A stretch of 64,000 bases of DNA from contig JAGFNQ010000854.1 in NCBI GenBank assembly GCA_024364735.1, positions 499,856-563,855 of the forward strand, given 5' to 3'. The notes beneath the pieces were generated by a model. It did not search any database. It saw nothing but the letters and a program-made list of their open reading frames with translations, and was not told the DNA's origin. The stretch comes from Boesenbergia rotunda (taxonomy: Eukaryota > Streptophyta > Magnoliopsida > Zingiberales > Zingiberaceae). This document shows, one piece after another, positions 53,384-64,000 of the stretch; the first letter of the stretch is position 1; every line of letters starts with the position of its first letter. The position numbers and the translations under genes are program-made.

Positions 53384-53680
53384 GCTCGTTGCGCAGGTCC
53401 ACAATGCAAGTCCGAATCAGAGATTCGTAGCATAAAAAAGTTATATATGAGTTTTGTACTTAATACTATAACCCAACCGGAGGTCCGCAAAATATATATA
53501 TATACATACAATGCAATTTCATTTTTTTTACCATTCGATTATGTTAGTAAGATTTTTTTCTGAAGGGTTTAAGGGTTGAGTTATATTATTAAGAAAAAAT
53601 CAAAATGAAAAAATATTTAAAATGTGCACGGGGTGTGTGAGATTAAATCGTTAGGATGATATTTGATAGCCCGCACACCT
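52913..53680. other. AT-rich DNA with dispersed inverted AT repeats
   Basis: No gene. The phrase 'ctaaatcttaatggtaaaat' (53093-53112) and its relatives at 53.27 and 53.46 kb, and inverted at 53.55-53.60 kb, suggest overlapping degenerate MITEs. An (AAT)n run is at 53338-53383. Confidence 0.5.
53338..53383. repeat. (AAT)n microsatellite
   Basis: About 15 uninterrupted AAT units. Confidence 0.95.
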
Positions 53681-53689
53681 TTATATGAT

Positions 53690-53925
53690 GTTGGACTAGG
53701 TAGCAGACGAATCTGGGATGACCGCCCTGACCCCACGGAAGTTTCCACTAGTCACCAGGATAAATCGGGAAGCGCTCACGGCGGGCGGTCTAGATGCCCA
53801 ACGTCCCATGGTTCGCACCTCATTTGGAGGAAAAATTTCTGCAAAATACGTCATAGCTAGGGGTCGAACCGCGGATGTTTGGGATAGCAACTAGTCACTC
53901 TACCGCTGCACCATAGCCCCGAGGG
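53690..53925 (-). mobile_element. tRNA-derived SINE (Au-like)
   Basis: On the minus strand it begins GGGGCTATGGTGCAGCGG (pol III A box near TGGTGCAGCGG). GGTTCGACCCC, a perfect B-box consensus, follows about 45 bases later at about 53865. A body with 'catctagaccgcccgccgtg' and 'cttcccgatttatcctggtg' comes next. The layout matches plant Au-type SINEs. Ends are approximate. Confidence 0.7.
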
Positions 53926-53957
53926 CCTACACACCTTTATATGAAAAAAAAAAATTA

Positions 53958-54136
53958 ACGAGATTTTTCCAACTTCGGACGATCGACCCAGCCCCACGGA
54001 AGTTTCCTACCGGTCGTAGGGTAAATCGGGAAGCACTTGCGGTGGGTGGTCTAGATGTCCAGCGTCCCAGGGTTCACGTCCCATTTGGAGGAAAATTCTG
54101 TAAATACGACTATTCGTCCTACCGCTACACCATAGC
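53958..54136 (-). mobile_element. tRNA-derived SINE, degenerate second copy
   Basis: Same orientation and same blocks as the preceding SINE: 'gctatggtgtagcggtagga' at the head, a shortened middle with a damaged B box, and 'catctagaccacccaccgc' and 'ttccgtggggctgggtcgat' in the body. It starts about 35 bp from the first copy. Confidence 0.65.
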
Positions 54137-54146
54137 ATTCTTTTGT

Positions 54147-54440
54147 CTCTCCTACACGCAAAATGGTATTAATTTCTACAAATCAACATCAATATTGGAG
54201 TCGATCTTTAAAAATTAACTCTAACGTGCTAATGTTGATCTTTAAAGACTAGCTCCAAATTTGATGTTGATCTTTAAAACCCAGCATCAATGTGAAGCTG
54301 GTCTTTAAAGACCGACACCTACATTGGAGTTGGTGTTTAAAGGCCAACTCTACCAATGTGGTTGGTCTTTAACTCTTTATCAGCACCATCTTAATGTTGA
54401 TTTATAGAAATCAATACTTTTTTATATGTAGAAGAGATAT
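54147..54440. mobile_element. MITE-like element with repeated internal module
   Basis: Left end 'tctcctacacgcaaaatggt' then ATTAATTTCTACAAATCAAC. The reverse complement of the right end reads 'tctcttctacatataaaaaa' then GTATTGATTTCTATAAATCA. The interior repeats 'gttgatctttaaagacc' and its inverted partner several times. No coding capacity; family not recognised. Confidence 0.55.
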
Positions 54441-56049
54441 TAAAATTTTTTAAATTTTGACCGTGTCAGATACCCATGTCGGACTCGTCCTCGTCTAATG
54501 CAAATTCTTTTTTTTAGTTTTCGATTATGCTAATAAAATTTTATTTTTAGAATTTAAGAGTTAAATTATAATATTAGAAAAAATCAAACTGAAAAGATAT
54601 TTAAAATTTATACAGAGTTTAGGTAATAAAATCCTGTGTGTATGTCAAACGTCATTCTTGGTTTTTTATCAGTGAAATTATTTTATTTTATTTTTTTCAA
54701 AAAATGACTCTACTTTGAGTGAGTTAGGCAGCCTTCCTCCTCCTAAATCCATGATCCCAATGCGAAGAGTGCGGGGTAGGCAAAACTCCATGTGAGTAAA
54801 TGGGCTCAAGAATTTAATGGTAGGGCACACATTACTAGAACACTAAAGGGACCTTTTGACTTTTATCATTGAGTTTGACTTTTGTGCCCACGTAGCAACA
54901 AAGCAACTACACATCACTTGGCTACAACCTAAGATCCAAATGTTAGCCATGTTGCAATAACTCGCTCAGTCCGCATTTGGAAAGTGCAAGCTTAAAACAG
55001 AATGAAGTGGTTGAAATGGAACGCCTATCTTCTTCAATCTCAAGCATTAATGCAATGCAAAAGTGGTTGATGCATTTTTATTTTTTTTAAATAATAATAC
55101 ATTTTTTCTTATAATTTCAATTAATATTGTCTAAATTTTGCTAAGCTAGGGTTTATTTATGCAATTGGCGAACAAGTTTTTTTTCCCGGTGTGATAAAAA
55201 AATAGGACAAGTTCCTTAGGGCCATTTTATTTAGGAGAGCAAAATATAAAATTAAGAAACAAAATTTCAAGTGAAATTGTTTTCGTTGTTTAGTTCGTTA
55301 AAATTTAAAAAAAAAAGAAGAGAAATTCAATTCAACAACGGATAATTTTGGAGTAAAAAATTGATCATCTCAAAATCGAATAGAAAACAATGGATGAAAA
55401 AAATGACGTATATATCCGTTTTCATTCTCAAAATTACATCATATAAAGAAAATGATGTATGCACTTTTTTTAACTCACACAAATTATATCATATATTCAA
55501 AAAATGACGTATATATCTTTTTTCACTCACAAAATTATACAATATATTAAAAAAACGACGCATGTATCATCTTCCTCAATCTAGGTAAACAAACATGTGG
55601 AAAAAAGATTTCTTTTCCTTTCTTTTTTTTTTCCATGTCCCTAAATTTGTTTCATCCATCTATCGTCCACTATTTTGGATAAACAAAGCATTAGTTTCTA
55701 TTTGGATGGAATAAATGAGTATTTATTAATGAAAAGAAAAAAGGACGAAAAAAAAGAGAAAGGGAAGATAACTTATTTATAATTTGAATCAATATAAAAA
55801 ATAAATACTTTAAAAGGTAAAGAAGGATAAAATTTCTCTACCCTCTTCTCACCTCAGTCATTCTTTCCTTTTTTCTCAAATTAGGATAAAAGTTACTTTT
55901 ACTTAACTTATCCTTCAGTCATCTCCTCCCAAGTCCCAACCATACCATTAGTTAAATTTCATCTAAGATTTATTATAATTGATTTTCAAAATTAATTTAA
56001 TAATTTAACAGTAAGATATTTAAATTATTAAAAAAGAATTATTAATTTT
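54441..56049. other. AT-rich intergenic DNA upstream of lactonase gene
   Basis: No gene supported. 54.51-54.64 kb is another copy of the dispersed AT-rich family. A tandem repeat of about 52 bp ('aatgacgtatatatc', 'cacaaaattatatcatatat') has roughly three units at 55398-55575. Confidence 0.5.
55398..55575. repeat. About 52-bp tandem repeat (3+ units)
   Basis: 'aaaaatgacgtatatatc' restarts at about 55402, 55452 (diverged), 55500 and 55552, each followed by 'cacaaaattata'. Confidence 0.6.
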
Positions 56050-56056
56050 TATAAAA
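56050..56056 (+). promoter_or_regulatory. TATA box of 6-phosphogluconolactonase gene
   Basis: TATAAAA lies 91 nt upstream of the ATG at 56141 and is followed by a C/T-rich leader, a normal plant core promoter arrangement. Confidence 0.5.
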
Positions 56057-56140
56057 CAATAGTTTAATCTTTTTTCTCTACCGTCCATCTTCATCTCGAC
56101 GGAGAGAATCGAGCAAAAGTCTCCAGAGCCCCGCAGTCTA

Positions 56141-57622
56141 ATGGCTTCCTGCGCTGCCTCCGGCTTGCCTGCCGCACCAAGCAACCGCCTCCTCCGCCGG
56201 AAGACGTCACTGATCTGTAGGGTTTCGGCAACCTTCTCTCCTCTTTTCTCATCGGCAGCCCTAGATCAGTCGAGGAGGATATCTCTCTCTGCCGTCTGGC
56301 CCACTCTGCTGCGATCTGATCGCAGACCGTTGCCCTCACCTCCTGCCATGGCTTCCGACAAGACTCTCGCGGCGAAGGAGAAGATGGGGTTGCTGGTCTT
56401 CGACACCGAGGAGGAGCTCTCGGTGTCGCTTGCAAAATATGCAGCGGAGCTGTCGGAGAAGTTCATTCGCGAGAGAGGCGCCTTCACTGTTGTTCTCTCC
56501 GGTGGATCTCTCATCAAATCCCTCAGGTACGGAGCTCAGTTCGATATGGATACGGATTTTCAGGGGTTTCATGGGTTAGATTTTTTTTTAAAAAAATGGA
56601 CTCTTTTATAGGAAATTGACGGAGTCTCCTTACTCGGAAACAGTGAATTGGGCAAAATGGCACGTTTTCTGGGTGGATGAGAGGGTGGTTCCAAAGGATC
56701 ACGAAGACAGCAATTATAAGTTAGCATTTGATGGATTTTTGTCTAAGGTACCGGAATTCTAACAAAAGTCTCTCCTTCGTATTGATTCAAGCAGAATTCA
56801 ACTTCTACATTAGCCATTTATCTTATTGAGGAGTAAGTGTCTGGAGGAATGTTTCACCGTTAAGGTTTGCATCTTCATTTTCATGGTTGTTGCTTGAATT
56901 GTTTGATCGAAGTTTCATGCTGCCTAGAAATATCTTACACGAAGTTTCTAAGTCCATGTGTAGAACTTAAATATTGCTATTTTTCTTGTTTAATTTGAAA
57001 TATTTCCTGTGGGAATAGCTCATTTGTAATTATATCTTTGTTATTGTTCTTGCATATCAAGATCGTGTAACAACTGAACCTATTATTTTGCCTGTAAGCG
57101 TTGCATTGGAATCATTATTTTTTCTCTCAAATGACAGGTCCCAATTCCACCTGGTCAAGTCTGTGCCATCAATGATGCCTTATCAGCCCAAGGTGCTGCC
57201 GAAGACTACGAGACTGCTCTGAATCATCTGGTCAATATCGGTGTGGTTGTCAAATCAGCAACTGGTTATCCTAGATTTGATCTCATGTTATTAGGAATGG
57301 GACCAGATGGTCATATTGCTTCCCTCTTTCCCAGCCACCCCCCCTCGTTAATGTGACAGATAAGTGGGTTACCTTCATAAAGGATTCTCCAAAGCCACCA
57401 CCAGAAAGGATTACATTCACTTTACCTGTAATCAATTCATCTGCTTATGTTGCAATGGTGGTTGCTGGAGCTGGGAAAGCTAGTGTCGTTAGCAAAGCTC
57501 TGGGCAATGAGAAAACTGCTAATTTGCTGCCTGTTGAAATGGTTTCCCTTGAAAATGGAGAGTTAACATGGTTTACTGATAAGGCGGCAGTCTCAATGCT
57601 CCAAGATAAGCCAAGCCTGTAG
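56141..57622 (+). CDS. PGL: 6-phosphogluconolactonase, probably plastidial, frame broken in exon 3
   Basis: Hydrolyses 6-phosphogluconolactone in the oxidative pentose phosphate pathway. Exons are 56141-56526, 56612-56747 and 57138-57622, with GT/AG introns and matching phases. Residues 1-69 are Ser/Arg-rich with almost no acidic residues, like a transit peptide; a second Met (70, MASDKTLAAKEK) could give a cytosolic form. Family motifs are FTVVLSGGS (about 115-123), FWVDERVVP (148-156), DSNYKL, LLGMGPDGHIASLFP (225-239) and RITFTLPVINSS. The C-terminus DKPSL is not a clear peroxisomal signal. In exon 3 a run of seven C (57338-57344) shifts the frame after FPSH and gives TGA at 57355-57357. 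The downstream frame (VTDKWVTFIKDSPKPPPERI to the stop at 57622) is otherwise intact, and a run of five C would give the conserved HPLVN. This is either a sequencing error or a recent null mutation; the rest of the gene shows no decay. Confidence 0.85.
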
Positions 57623-59950
57623 ACAATTAATGTAAGTTTTCGATGCCACACTGTCATATTTATCTGAATAATGATCTGGAAGAACATTTGACTATATAAT
57701 TCCAGATATTTTTCATTTTGACAATTGTCTAATATACTATGGGCAATTATTTATGGTTTGTCGTTTTAATGGTTTCTAAAACTTTCTTAATTTTCTGAAT
57801 ATGGCTTGATAAAGAAACATACCACCTGCATAAATCACTACCAAATTAATTCTTTTTGTCAATAAACAACTTATGAGTTCAGTAAAGTTAATCTTTTGTC
57901 ACAGTGTTCGAATTTCTTTGCAAAGTAACCTGCATCTTTTGCATCTGCACTAATTCCATGTCATGAAAATCTGGTATACTTACTACCTCCTCCTTTTTTG
58001 GAAGTAGAAATTGTAAAACAGACCATTGAACTAGTTGATATGATGAATGTCCGTTGCAATTATATGAAGATACCTAGTTCCTTTGGGGCATAAACTGATA
58101 GGCAAATCGTGATGTCTTAAATATTAAATATTGTTATATGGCTATAATGGTTACATGCAAAACTTGTAATAAGTTTTCATGAGCAAATATATTCCATATG
58201 TATTGTGCTGTGGAACTATTTCATGAGTGTTGCCCCTAGATTAATTTTTATGATAAGATAAGATGAAAATCTTGTCACCATGGTTCCCCATAAGCTTTTC
58301 CAATGATAATAGAGTATGACTTGCTAATTTTCTGGTCCAATGTTCCTCACTACCTAGTCTACCTTGTCCTAATACTTCCTTCCAAGAGATGCATTCACGA
58401 AATTATGCAATTTCTAAGGTACACTAAGAAACTGCTATTATGCATGGTGTTGCCAACTTTGAAACAAACTTTGTTTTCTCATAAAACTTTGGTTGCTAAA
58501 GGAGTCAGAAAAAGGAATTTCTCTTACTTACTGGCATGACTGGATATTTTTGCATAATGGAGGATACATCTTCATTAATGTTTAGTATGCCAAAACATAC
58601 GCTAATATTTCCATCTCCCTGTTCAATAGACTGAGTGTGATTCCCCCTCAAAGTGATACTCTCAGTTGAGAGTAGTCAGCTATTCTTCCATTGTTGCTGA
58701 AGAAAAGAAAAGGACGAGCTTTTTACTAGATAAGATCTATTATAGAAAAACCAATGGATGTTGCTTAAGATTAATAAAAAAAATAATATCATGAATCATG
58801 TAAAGCATGAGAATGATAGAAGAAGGGTTATAGTGAACGGAAAGTGCCTGAGAATATAATGATTATGTATTCATTTGATTCTTCATATCTAGTATCTATT
58901 TTAATGATAAAAGGGTTCTTGTTACTCTTGTCATTTAAGCTTGAAAATTCAAATGATAGTGTTTTTTTTTCCCATTTGTGAGATTTGAACACAGCAGGAA
59001 ATTGTTTTCCTCGGGAGAAAATTTGTAGGTAAGTTTTGTTAGGATTCTCTTATCAAATAGTTTTACTCTAGTTTTAGAAGCTTAAGCTGTTTCCACCTGT
59101 GTGATATACTTAAGCTTTGCTAATTTATTTATTTATTGTTGTTAGTAGCCAGCTTTTTTCCAGAAAACTGAAAATGATACATTTGTTTGTGTGGATCTTC
59201 AATCTTATTAGGGACATGGGAAACACAACCCAGACACATTGATTGCATCAAGTTGATTATCCCTCGTTCAAAAGTTTTTGACTTTATTTCTGCCACCTCC
59301 ATCATGCTTTATGTGAACTCTTTTGTGCCTCATGGGCAGGCCAATCAATTACACATGGACGCAAATAGTGAGCCCTCTTTATTCCATGACAATTAAGACA
59401 ACTGTTAAATGGAATATTTGACATTGGATTTATTTAGAATAGATTTTGATATTGTTTTTCATTGATCGACTCTTCGAAGATTGTTCCAGTTCATAGTTTA
59501 TGCTCTTAAACATTCACCTACAATAGTTCAAACCCTTTTGCCTTTGCTGTATGATCCCATCCATTAAGTAGACACATGATGAAGGCAATGAGATCTTGGA
59601 CTTTAAAGCTATGTTCTGTTGTAATCCTCTTCTAAATTTGCTTTACCCTTCATTGTGCTCCCAGGTTTCTCCAGTTCGACTGCAGCTGTTTCGATTTTCA
59701 GTTTGCAACTAAACTCAACGCAAGCTAATGTTATCAGCAAAGTATTTTTGTGAGGAAACTGAAATAGCTGGTTCACATCACAAATTTGAAGGTCTAGGTT
59801 GTTTATGAGCATACAAATGGCTTCCACAGCAAGTGATTACTTTGTAAGTAACTCTTATCTTTTTCAATCATAAAAACATCGACATCATATTTCCTAAATA
59901 AAGATTTTACCTTAAATTTTATATTTTATATAAAAAAAAATCTTAAAATT
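57623..59950. other. 3' flank of lactonase gene
   Basis: No gene supported. A GTAAGT-like donor follows the stop codon by about 10 nt (57631), so a 3' UTR intron is possible. Short frames at 58.3, 59.2 and 59.6 kb have no recognisable domain. Confidence 0.4.
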
Positions 59951-60268
59951 TTTTGCATCAGCTATCCTATTCATTTCTAAATTTAGATTTTATTAATAAT
60001 ATTTTTTAAATTTGGTGAATAAAATTTATTTTCTAAATATTAAAATATCATTTCTTCTAATTTTGACTTTTCACGTCCACTTTTACTATTTCATAGATAA
60101 TAATAAAAAATAAAGAGGAGAGAGAGAAAATAATAAAAAATAATAAAGATATGGTGGTTATAGAGAAGCCTGTGTAGTGAAAAATGAATATTCAAATTTA
60201 ATAAAATAATTTTTTTATCTTAAATTTTAAATTTTGAATAGAGAATCTGGTATAGATGCTCTAATAGT
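59951..60268. mobile_element. MITE-like element, degenerate TIRs
   Basis: Left side 'gcatcagctatcctattcat' with 'ctaaatttagattttatt'. The reverse complement of the right side is 'gcatctataccagattctct' with 'attcaaaatttaaaattt'. The interior has a 'ggagagagagaaaataat' purine block. It resembles the common plant MITEs with GCATC termini. Boundaries are approximate. Confidence 0.4.
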
Positions 60269-60313
60269 TTATGATGCAAAATCTATGAGCTGATCATGAA
60301 AATACTAGAGAAT

Positions 60314-60792
60314 AAGTATGGGTGATCAAAAGTTCAGTTAAATCAAATTAACCAATCGAATATAAAAGTTCAGATTGATTATTTTAGAAATTTATTTTTT
60401 TTAAAAAAATTATCATTTATTTCAGGTAATTTTTGATTTCGATTTTAGAACTTATAATTATGTTAAATTGAATAAATTGATATCACGAAACACTGTAATG
60501 TTAGTTGACATGGCCAGCTTGGTCGTTTCAGGTGTTGGAACTTCTCTGTCAAATCCTCAACACAGGACACGGTTGTGCCACCCGCTTATGTTTTTTTGTT
60601 GGATCTTCATAAAATGTATCATTGTTGAGAAGTTCAGTAAATTCGGTTGAAAATCGGCCTAATAGATATTTTATCAGTTTAGTTTGTTGAAAAGTTTAGT
60701 CAATTTGGTTAGTTCAAAATTTATTTGATTTGTTAAGTTTTGATTTAATCGGTTGGGTCAGTTTAGTTTTGAACCATGTTCAACCCTAAGAA
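60314..60792. mobile_element. Degenerate inverted-repeat element
   Basis: The left end 'gggtgatcaaaagttcagtt' and reverse complement of the right end 'gggttgaacatggttcaaaa' share a loose inverted repeat. Many 'ggttcagtttaatcggttgg' type phrases, typical of a widespread plant MITE group, follow inwards. The middle (60.48-60.60 kb) is unrelated sequence. Weak call. Confidence 0.35.
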
Positions 60793-63340
60793 CAAGCCAA
60801 ACATTTCCTTTTTCTCTAATGTGATGAAAGGGTGGTGAGATGTTTCGATCAATGTGGATATAAGATCTCTTCATATCCAAACTCACAACTCCTACTAGTC
60901 CACAATTGCTTTCTTATCCCTTCCCACTTTTTGTCTGCAAGCAGTAATTAACTTCGGAGGTGGTCCACGTTAATTGAGTCATCACTTTCTAGAAAAGTTT
61001 TGCCCCATTACTAATTCTAATTTTCAATAGTAATTGCTTTTTAATTAATGATTGTCAAACCCATGAAATGAGAACTAAAGATAAGCATGTGGCTCCGCTT
61101 TGTTTGACGAGGTTCGATCAGTACATCGTACTATCGTCTTGTCCCTCTTGCTCACTCTGGTCCTCCTCCCACAAAGGGTGGCACATGTTTCATGCTCCTC
61201 TCCTCGTATGAAGCCTTTGACTCGATCCAAGGCTTGGCTTGGTTGAAAACTGCCCTCCATCTCAATTAATTTAATGCCTACCAAAATTTGTAAACTTCAA
61301 CAAGTAGATCTCTTTCTATTTGGATGACTATGATCTCAAAAGAAATAGCATACTAATCCATCACATGTATAAACTATCCTCTTTATTGTTTTAAATATCT
61401 TGTTAGAAATATTTGTTATACCTTATTGTCAATTATTGGAACTTAACTATGGAAGCAATAGTTTAGCTATGCCATGCTTCTCGATCTTCATAATTTTCAA
61501 CCATTCCGTTTTACTATGTTACCGAAGGCACTCTAAACTAACTTTGATTATGGTTGTTCTTATTAACGTAACCCGTTTTGAATTACATAATAAGATTTGT
61601 CCAAGCTTGAATTATAAAGATGCCAACTAGTACAGTTGAAGAGAATTTCAATAGTTAAACAAACACATGCATCTTAGATTACAATTTGAACAACTTAAAA
61701 TTCTTTTGCTAAATATTTTAATAATTTTTTTGATTTTAATATTTAGCTCGTTTCCCTCGCACACCGAATCGTGGGTCTCTAAAAGTCGAGATTTCTTAGT
61801 TTCACAATCAATAAAAGAAGCCAACTAATGGCTGTACGTAGCTCTTATTCTATCATTAATGTAACACTTTGGGCATAATTAACTAGGGCTGCTCCTAATA
61901 ATTCAATGACACCAATTTTTTTTTTAAAAAAAAATCACTAGCAATTATCCTTCAGCTTAGCTTTGTATTTCGGACAAATGTCGAGAGATGTCCTTGTTTT
62001 GCTTTTCAAATCATCAACGGCTTTATCGAACGACGTAGAAAGTTTTTAGAAATGATCAGATCGTGTACATCACGTATTATTTTTTAAAATATTCTTAATC
62101 AATTTATTGGGAAAAAAATGAATCGACTGACTTTACTCATTTTTCAAAATTAATTAATTAATTTAACTCAACTCCTTGATTCCTCCAACTCAATTCCTTG
62201 ATTCCTCCTTCAACTCAACCAACGGATTCAAGGGCTCCCTCCATCACTCTCAGTTAGATGCAACATTTGATGTTTACATTAACGCACAGGGACATGATAA
62301 GACTGGATCGGTCAATCATTGTTATATAAAAATCAAAAACCTAACCCCCAACCTTATTTTAATCAGGCGATCACCACCATGAACATTAGAATTTTATCCT
62401 GAGCAGAGGCCTACGCCACCTAAGTGATTCACCTGGATCTCCTACTATTTGTTTAATGATTGGCGAAGTGGAACAGCTGTTCACGACAGGTGCCCGTCCG
62501 AGCAATGAGCATGTGAGAGAAGTGGATTTTGCCTCATGAGTTACAACAGTTGAGCTGTTGAGATCTTGAGATTAATTTTTAATAGGAAGAAGTGAACTCG
62601 CTGTGTCAAAATAAAATATGCAGTTGTGATAGGAAGTAATCGATATCACTTAGCTTATTGAGAGGCAGTGGATTTTAGTGGGGTTTTCTAAGGGAAAAAG
62701 TACACGATCGAGAGGGGAAGCATTAAAAGTGAAAGAAAAAGAAAAGTGGACGGACTGTTTGGCCATGGCAGCACACGGCCTAGCCGCCTAGGCCTCTGTC
62801 GGCAGTGACGCTGACAACATCTTCATTCAGTTTATTGAAAACAACACTCGCGGGAGTTGGAGGCTGCGCTGGAGATCGCATGTGCCGAGCGGCTGGCTTG
62901 ACTCGGACGGGGAGATACAAAAGAGGGAAATGTCGGGTCGAGGGTTTGTTGATATAAATTAAAGAGGGAGGGAAATTGCTGAGGTTTTGGGGTTTAGGGG
63001 TGTCTTGATATTTAAGGATGGAAACAATTTTTTTATGGGTCCGCGGGAATTGAGGCACATGAATTTTTCTCTCGGTCGAGTTTACCTAGGCAAAAGTGTC
63101 TGCGAGTGAAATTTAAAATTTATTCATGTGAAAAAGTATCTTCACCTTTCGGATGAAGCAAAAGAGAGAGCTAACAGTTGAGAAGCGACCTAATCTTGCT
63201 TTATGATGTATGTTATTTGTTTGTCATGATTTCTAAGATGGTCTCATCCTCATCTTCCGCCTCGACAATCCTGATGAGGAGGATAAAGAGGTTGATAGAT
63301 TAGTCTAGAGGTTGATGGAATATATGTTAAGCTCCGGACA
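60793..63340. other. Gene-poor single-copy DNA
   Basis: I find no supportable gene. A direct duplication 'caactcaattccttgattcc' occurs at about 62.17-62.21 kb. Minus-strand frames at 61.1 and 62.8-63.06 kb lack recognisable domains, although the second could belong to a first exon of a gene beyond my recognition. Confidence 0.4.
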
Positions 63341-63364
63341 CAGTCCGCACCTAACTTCTATATG

Positions 63365-63600
63365 ATTTAAGATTTTATTTTTAAAATTTAGAGATTAAAT
63401 TATAATATTAAATATAAAAAAAATTATTTAAGATTTACAAGTAGTTTGAACAGTAAAATTCCTAGGGTAACAAAATTTGTTATCCTACTAACCTTAGCAT
63501 GTATACTCGTGTAAATCTCAAATATTTATTCGTTTTAAAAATCTTTTTATCTTTAATATTATAATTTAATTTTTAAATCTTAAAAATAAAATTTGACTAG
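63365..63600. mobile_element. AT-rich foldback MITE
   Basis: The left arm 'gattttatttttaaaattta', then 'gattaaattataatattaaa' (about 63369-63412), is matched in reverse complement by the right arm (about 63540-63595: 'tttaatattataatttaatt' and 'aaatcttaaaaataaaattt'). The middle carries 'taacaaaatttgttatcc', itself palindromic. Single arms of the same family occur at 53.55, 54.53 and 36.82 kb. Confidence 0.6.
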
Positions 63601-64000
63601 TATGGTTGGAGCTTTAAAAAAATGAAAAACACGGTAGGAGCAAGGTAATATATATATATATATATATAAATTATTTATTAATTCATCAAATCTAAGATTG
63701 AATTCTTAGATGTTTAGAAATTGAGTAGATAAAATGTCATTACCTTTGTCCCGGGATAATATATATATAGAGAGAGACTTTTATCCTAATTATCTTATGG
63801 TTGTCATGAGCATCATGCTTATTTCTTTTTAAATTTTTTTAGTTTAAATACAGCAACACAACTAAATCTTAAATTTTAAATACTAACCACTAAATATATA
63901 TATCAGATGTTTTTTGTTTAGTTATAAGAGATTGCACTTATTTAGATGCAACAAATGTATTCCTTTAGGGCATGTGGATTCAAATTATTTTAAGATAGTG
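63601..64000. other. AT-rich DNA with TA microsatellites
   Basis: (TA)n runs at about 63649-63668, 63762-63770 and 63896-63902; no gene seen. Confidence 0.5.

Noticed and set aside
53860..53925. A tRNA gene suggested by perfect A- and B-box-like sequences
   Set aside because: No acceptor stem or anticodon arm pairs properly, and the SINE body follows directly; interpreted as a tRNA-derived SINE head.
57613..57622. C-terminal DKPSL as a peroxisomal targeting signal
   Set aside because: The tripeptide PSL lacks the basic middle residue of usual plant PTS1 signals.
61075..61284. 69-codon minus-strand ORF (VKGFIRGEEHETCATLCGRR)
   Set aside because: No recognised family, no promoter or splice context; kept as unexplained non-repetitive DNA.
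62780..63058. 92-codon minus-strand ORF with basic and Pro-rich segments
   Set aside because: No domain and no supporting context; could be a first exon of an unseen gene but the sequence does not show it.

Overview
This is plant nuclear DNA, almost certainly from a monocot. It has spliced genes with GT/AG introns, a very high density of nested LTR retrotransposons (Ty3/gypsy Tat and Athila lineages, Ty1/copia SIRE/Maximus type), a tRNA-derived SINE pair, several TA-flanked foldback elements and AT-rich gene-flanking DNA. My impression that it is a Zingiberales (ginger-like) genome rests only on the style of the LTR repeats and is weak.

Layout. (1) 1-28.5 kb is a retrotransposon nest. An Athila-like 3' end and LTR (1-2.92 kb) abuts an 81-bp tandem array and the antisense gene of a Tat element (2.93-5.56 and 12.38-13.92 kb). 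That antisense gene is split by a truncated Athila-like element (5.56-12.38 kb) which keeps an unusual repeat-rich ORF. A SIRE-type copia element (13.92-20.83 kb) follows; its gag is split by a solo LTR with a GAAGA target duplication. The copia element ends inside integrase. Next is a minus-strand Tat element (20.8-28.5 kb) with gag, protease, RT, RNase H, second RNase H and integrase, all disabled.
(2) 28.9-36.5 kb is a gene island, mostly on the minus strand: an intact two-exon LRAT/NC-domain gene (270 aa), a decayed GPR107/CAND7-like fragment (plus strand), a 42-residue secreted-peptide-like ORF, and an intact eight-exon MFSD5-like MFS transporter (448 aa).
(3) 36.5-38.2 kb holds TA microsatellites, a nearly perfect ~594-bp foldback and a second inverted-repeat element.
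(4) 38.2-52.9 kb is one Tat element bounded by two LTRs. It has gag, protease and an antisense gene but no RT or integrase, and is interrupted by three solo LTRs, two with perfect 5-bp target duplications (CCGAG, CTATG).
(5) 52.9-64 kb is AT-rich DNA with two SINEs and several MITE-like foldbacks around one three-exon 6-phosphogluconolactonase gene (56.14-57.62 kb), whose reading frame is broken at a C7 run.

The host genes are unrelated housekeeping or signalling genes with no operon-like logic. The most notable retroelement feature is the antisense gene of the Tat elements: in two copies it keeps the same short spliceosomal intron (67 and 66 nt) on the strand opposite to gag-pol, and one copy has a TATA-like box in front of its start. 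Several LTR families also carry dense arrays of short palindromes: GATCGGT/ACCGATC in two unrelated families, ATCGAT in a third and GGCGCC in a fourth. I regard the foldback, the antisense spliced gene and the palindrome arrays as the best candidates for under-described biology. Element families are assigned by motif recognition, not by database search.
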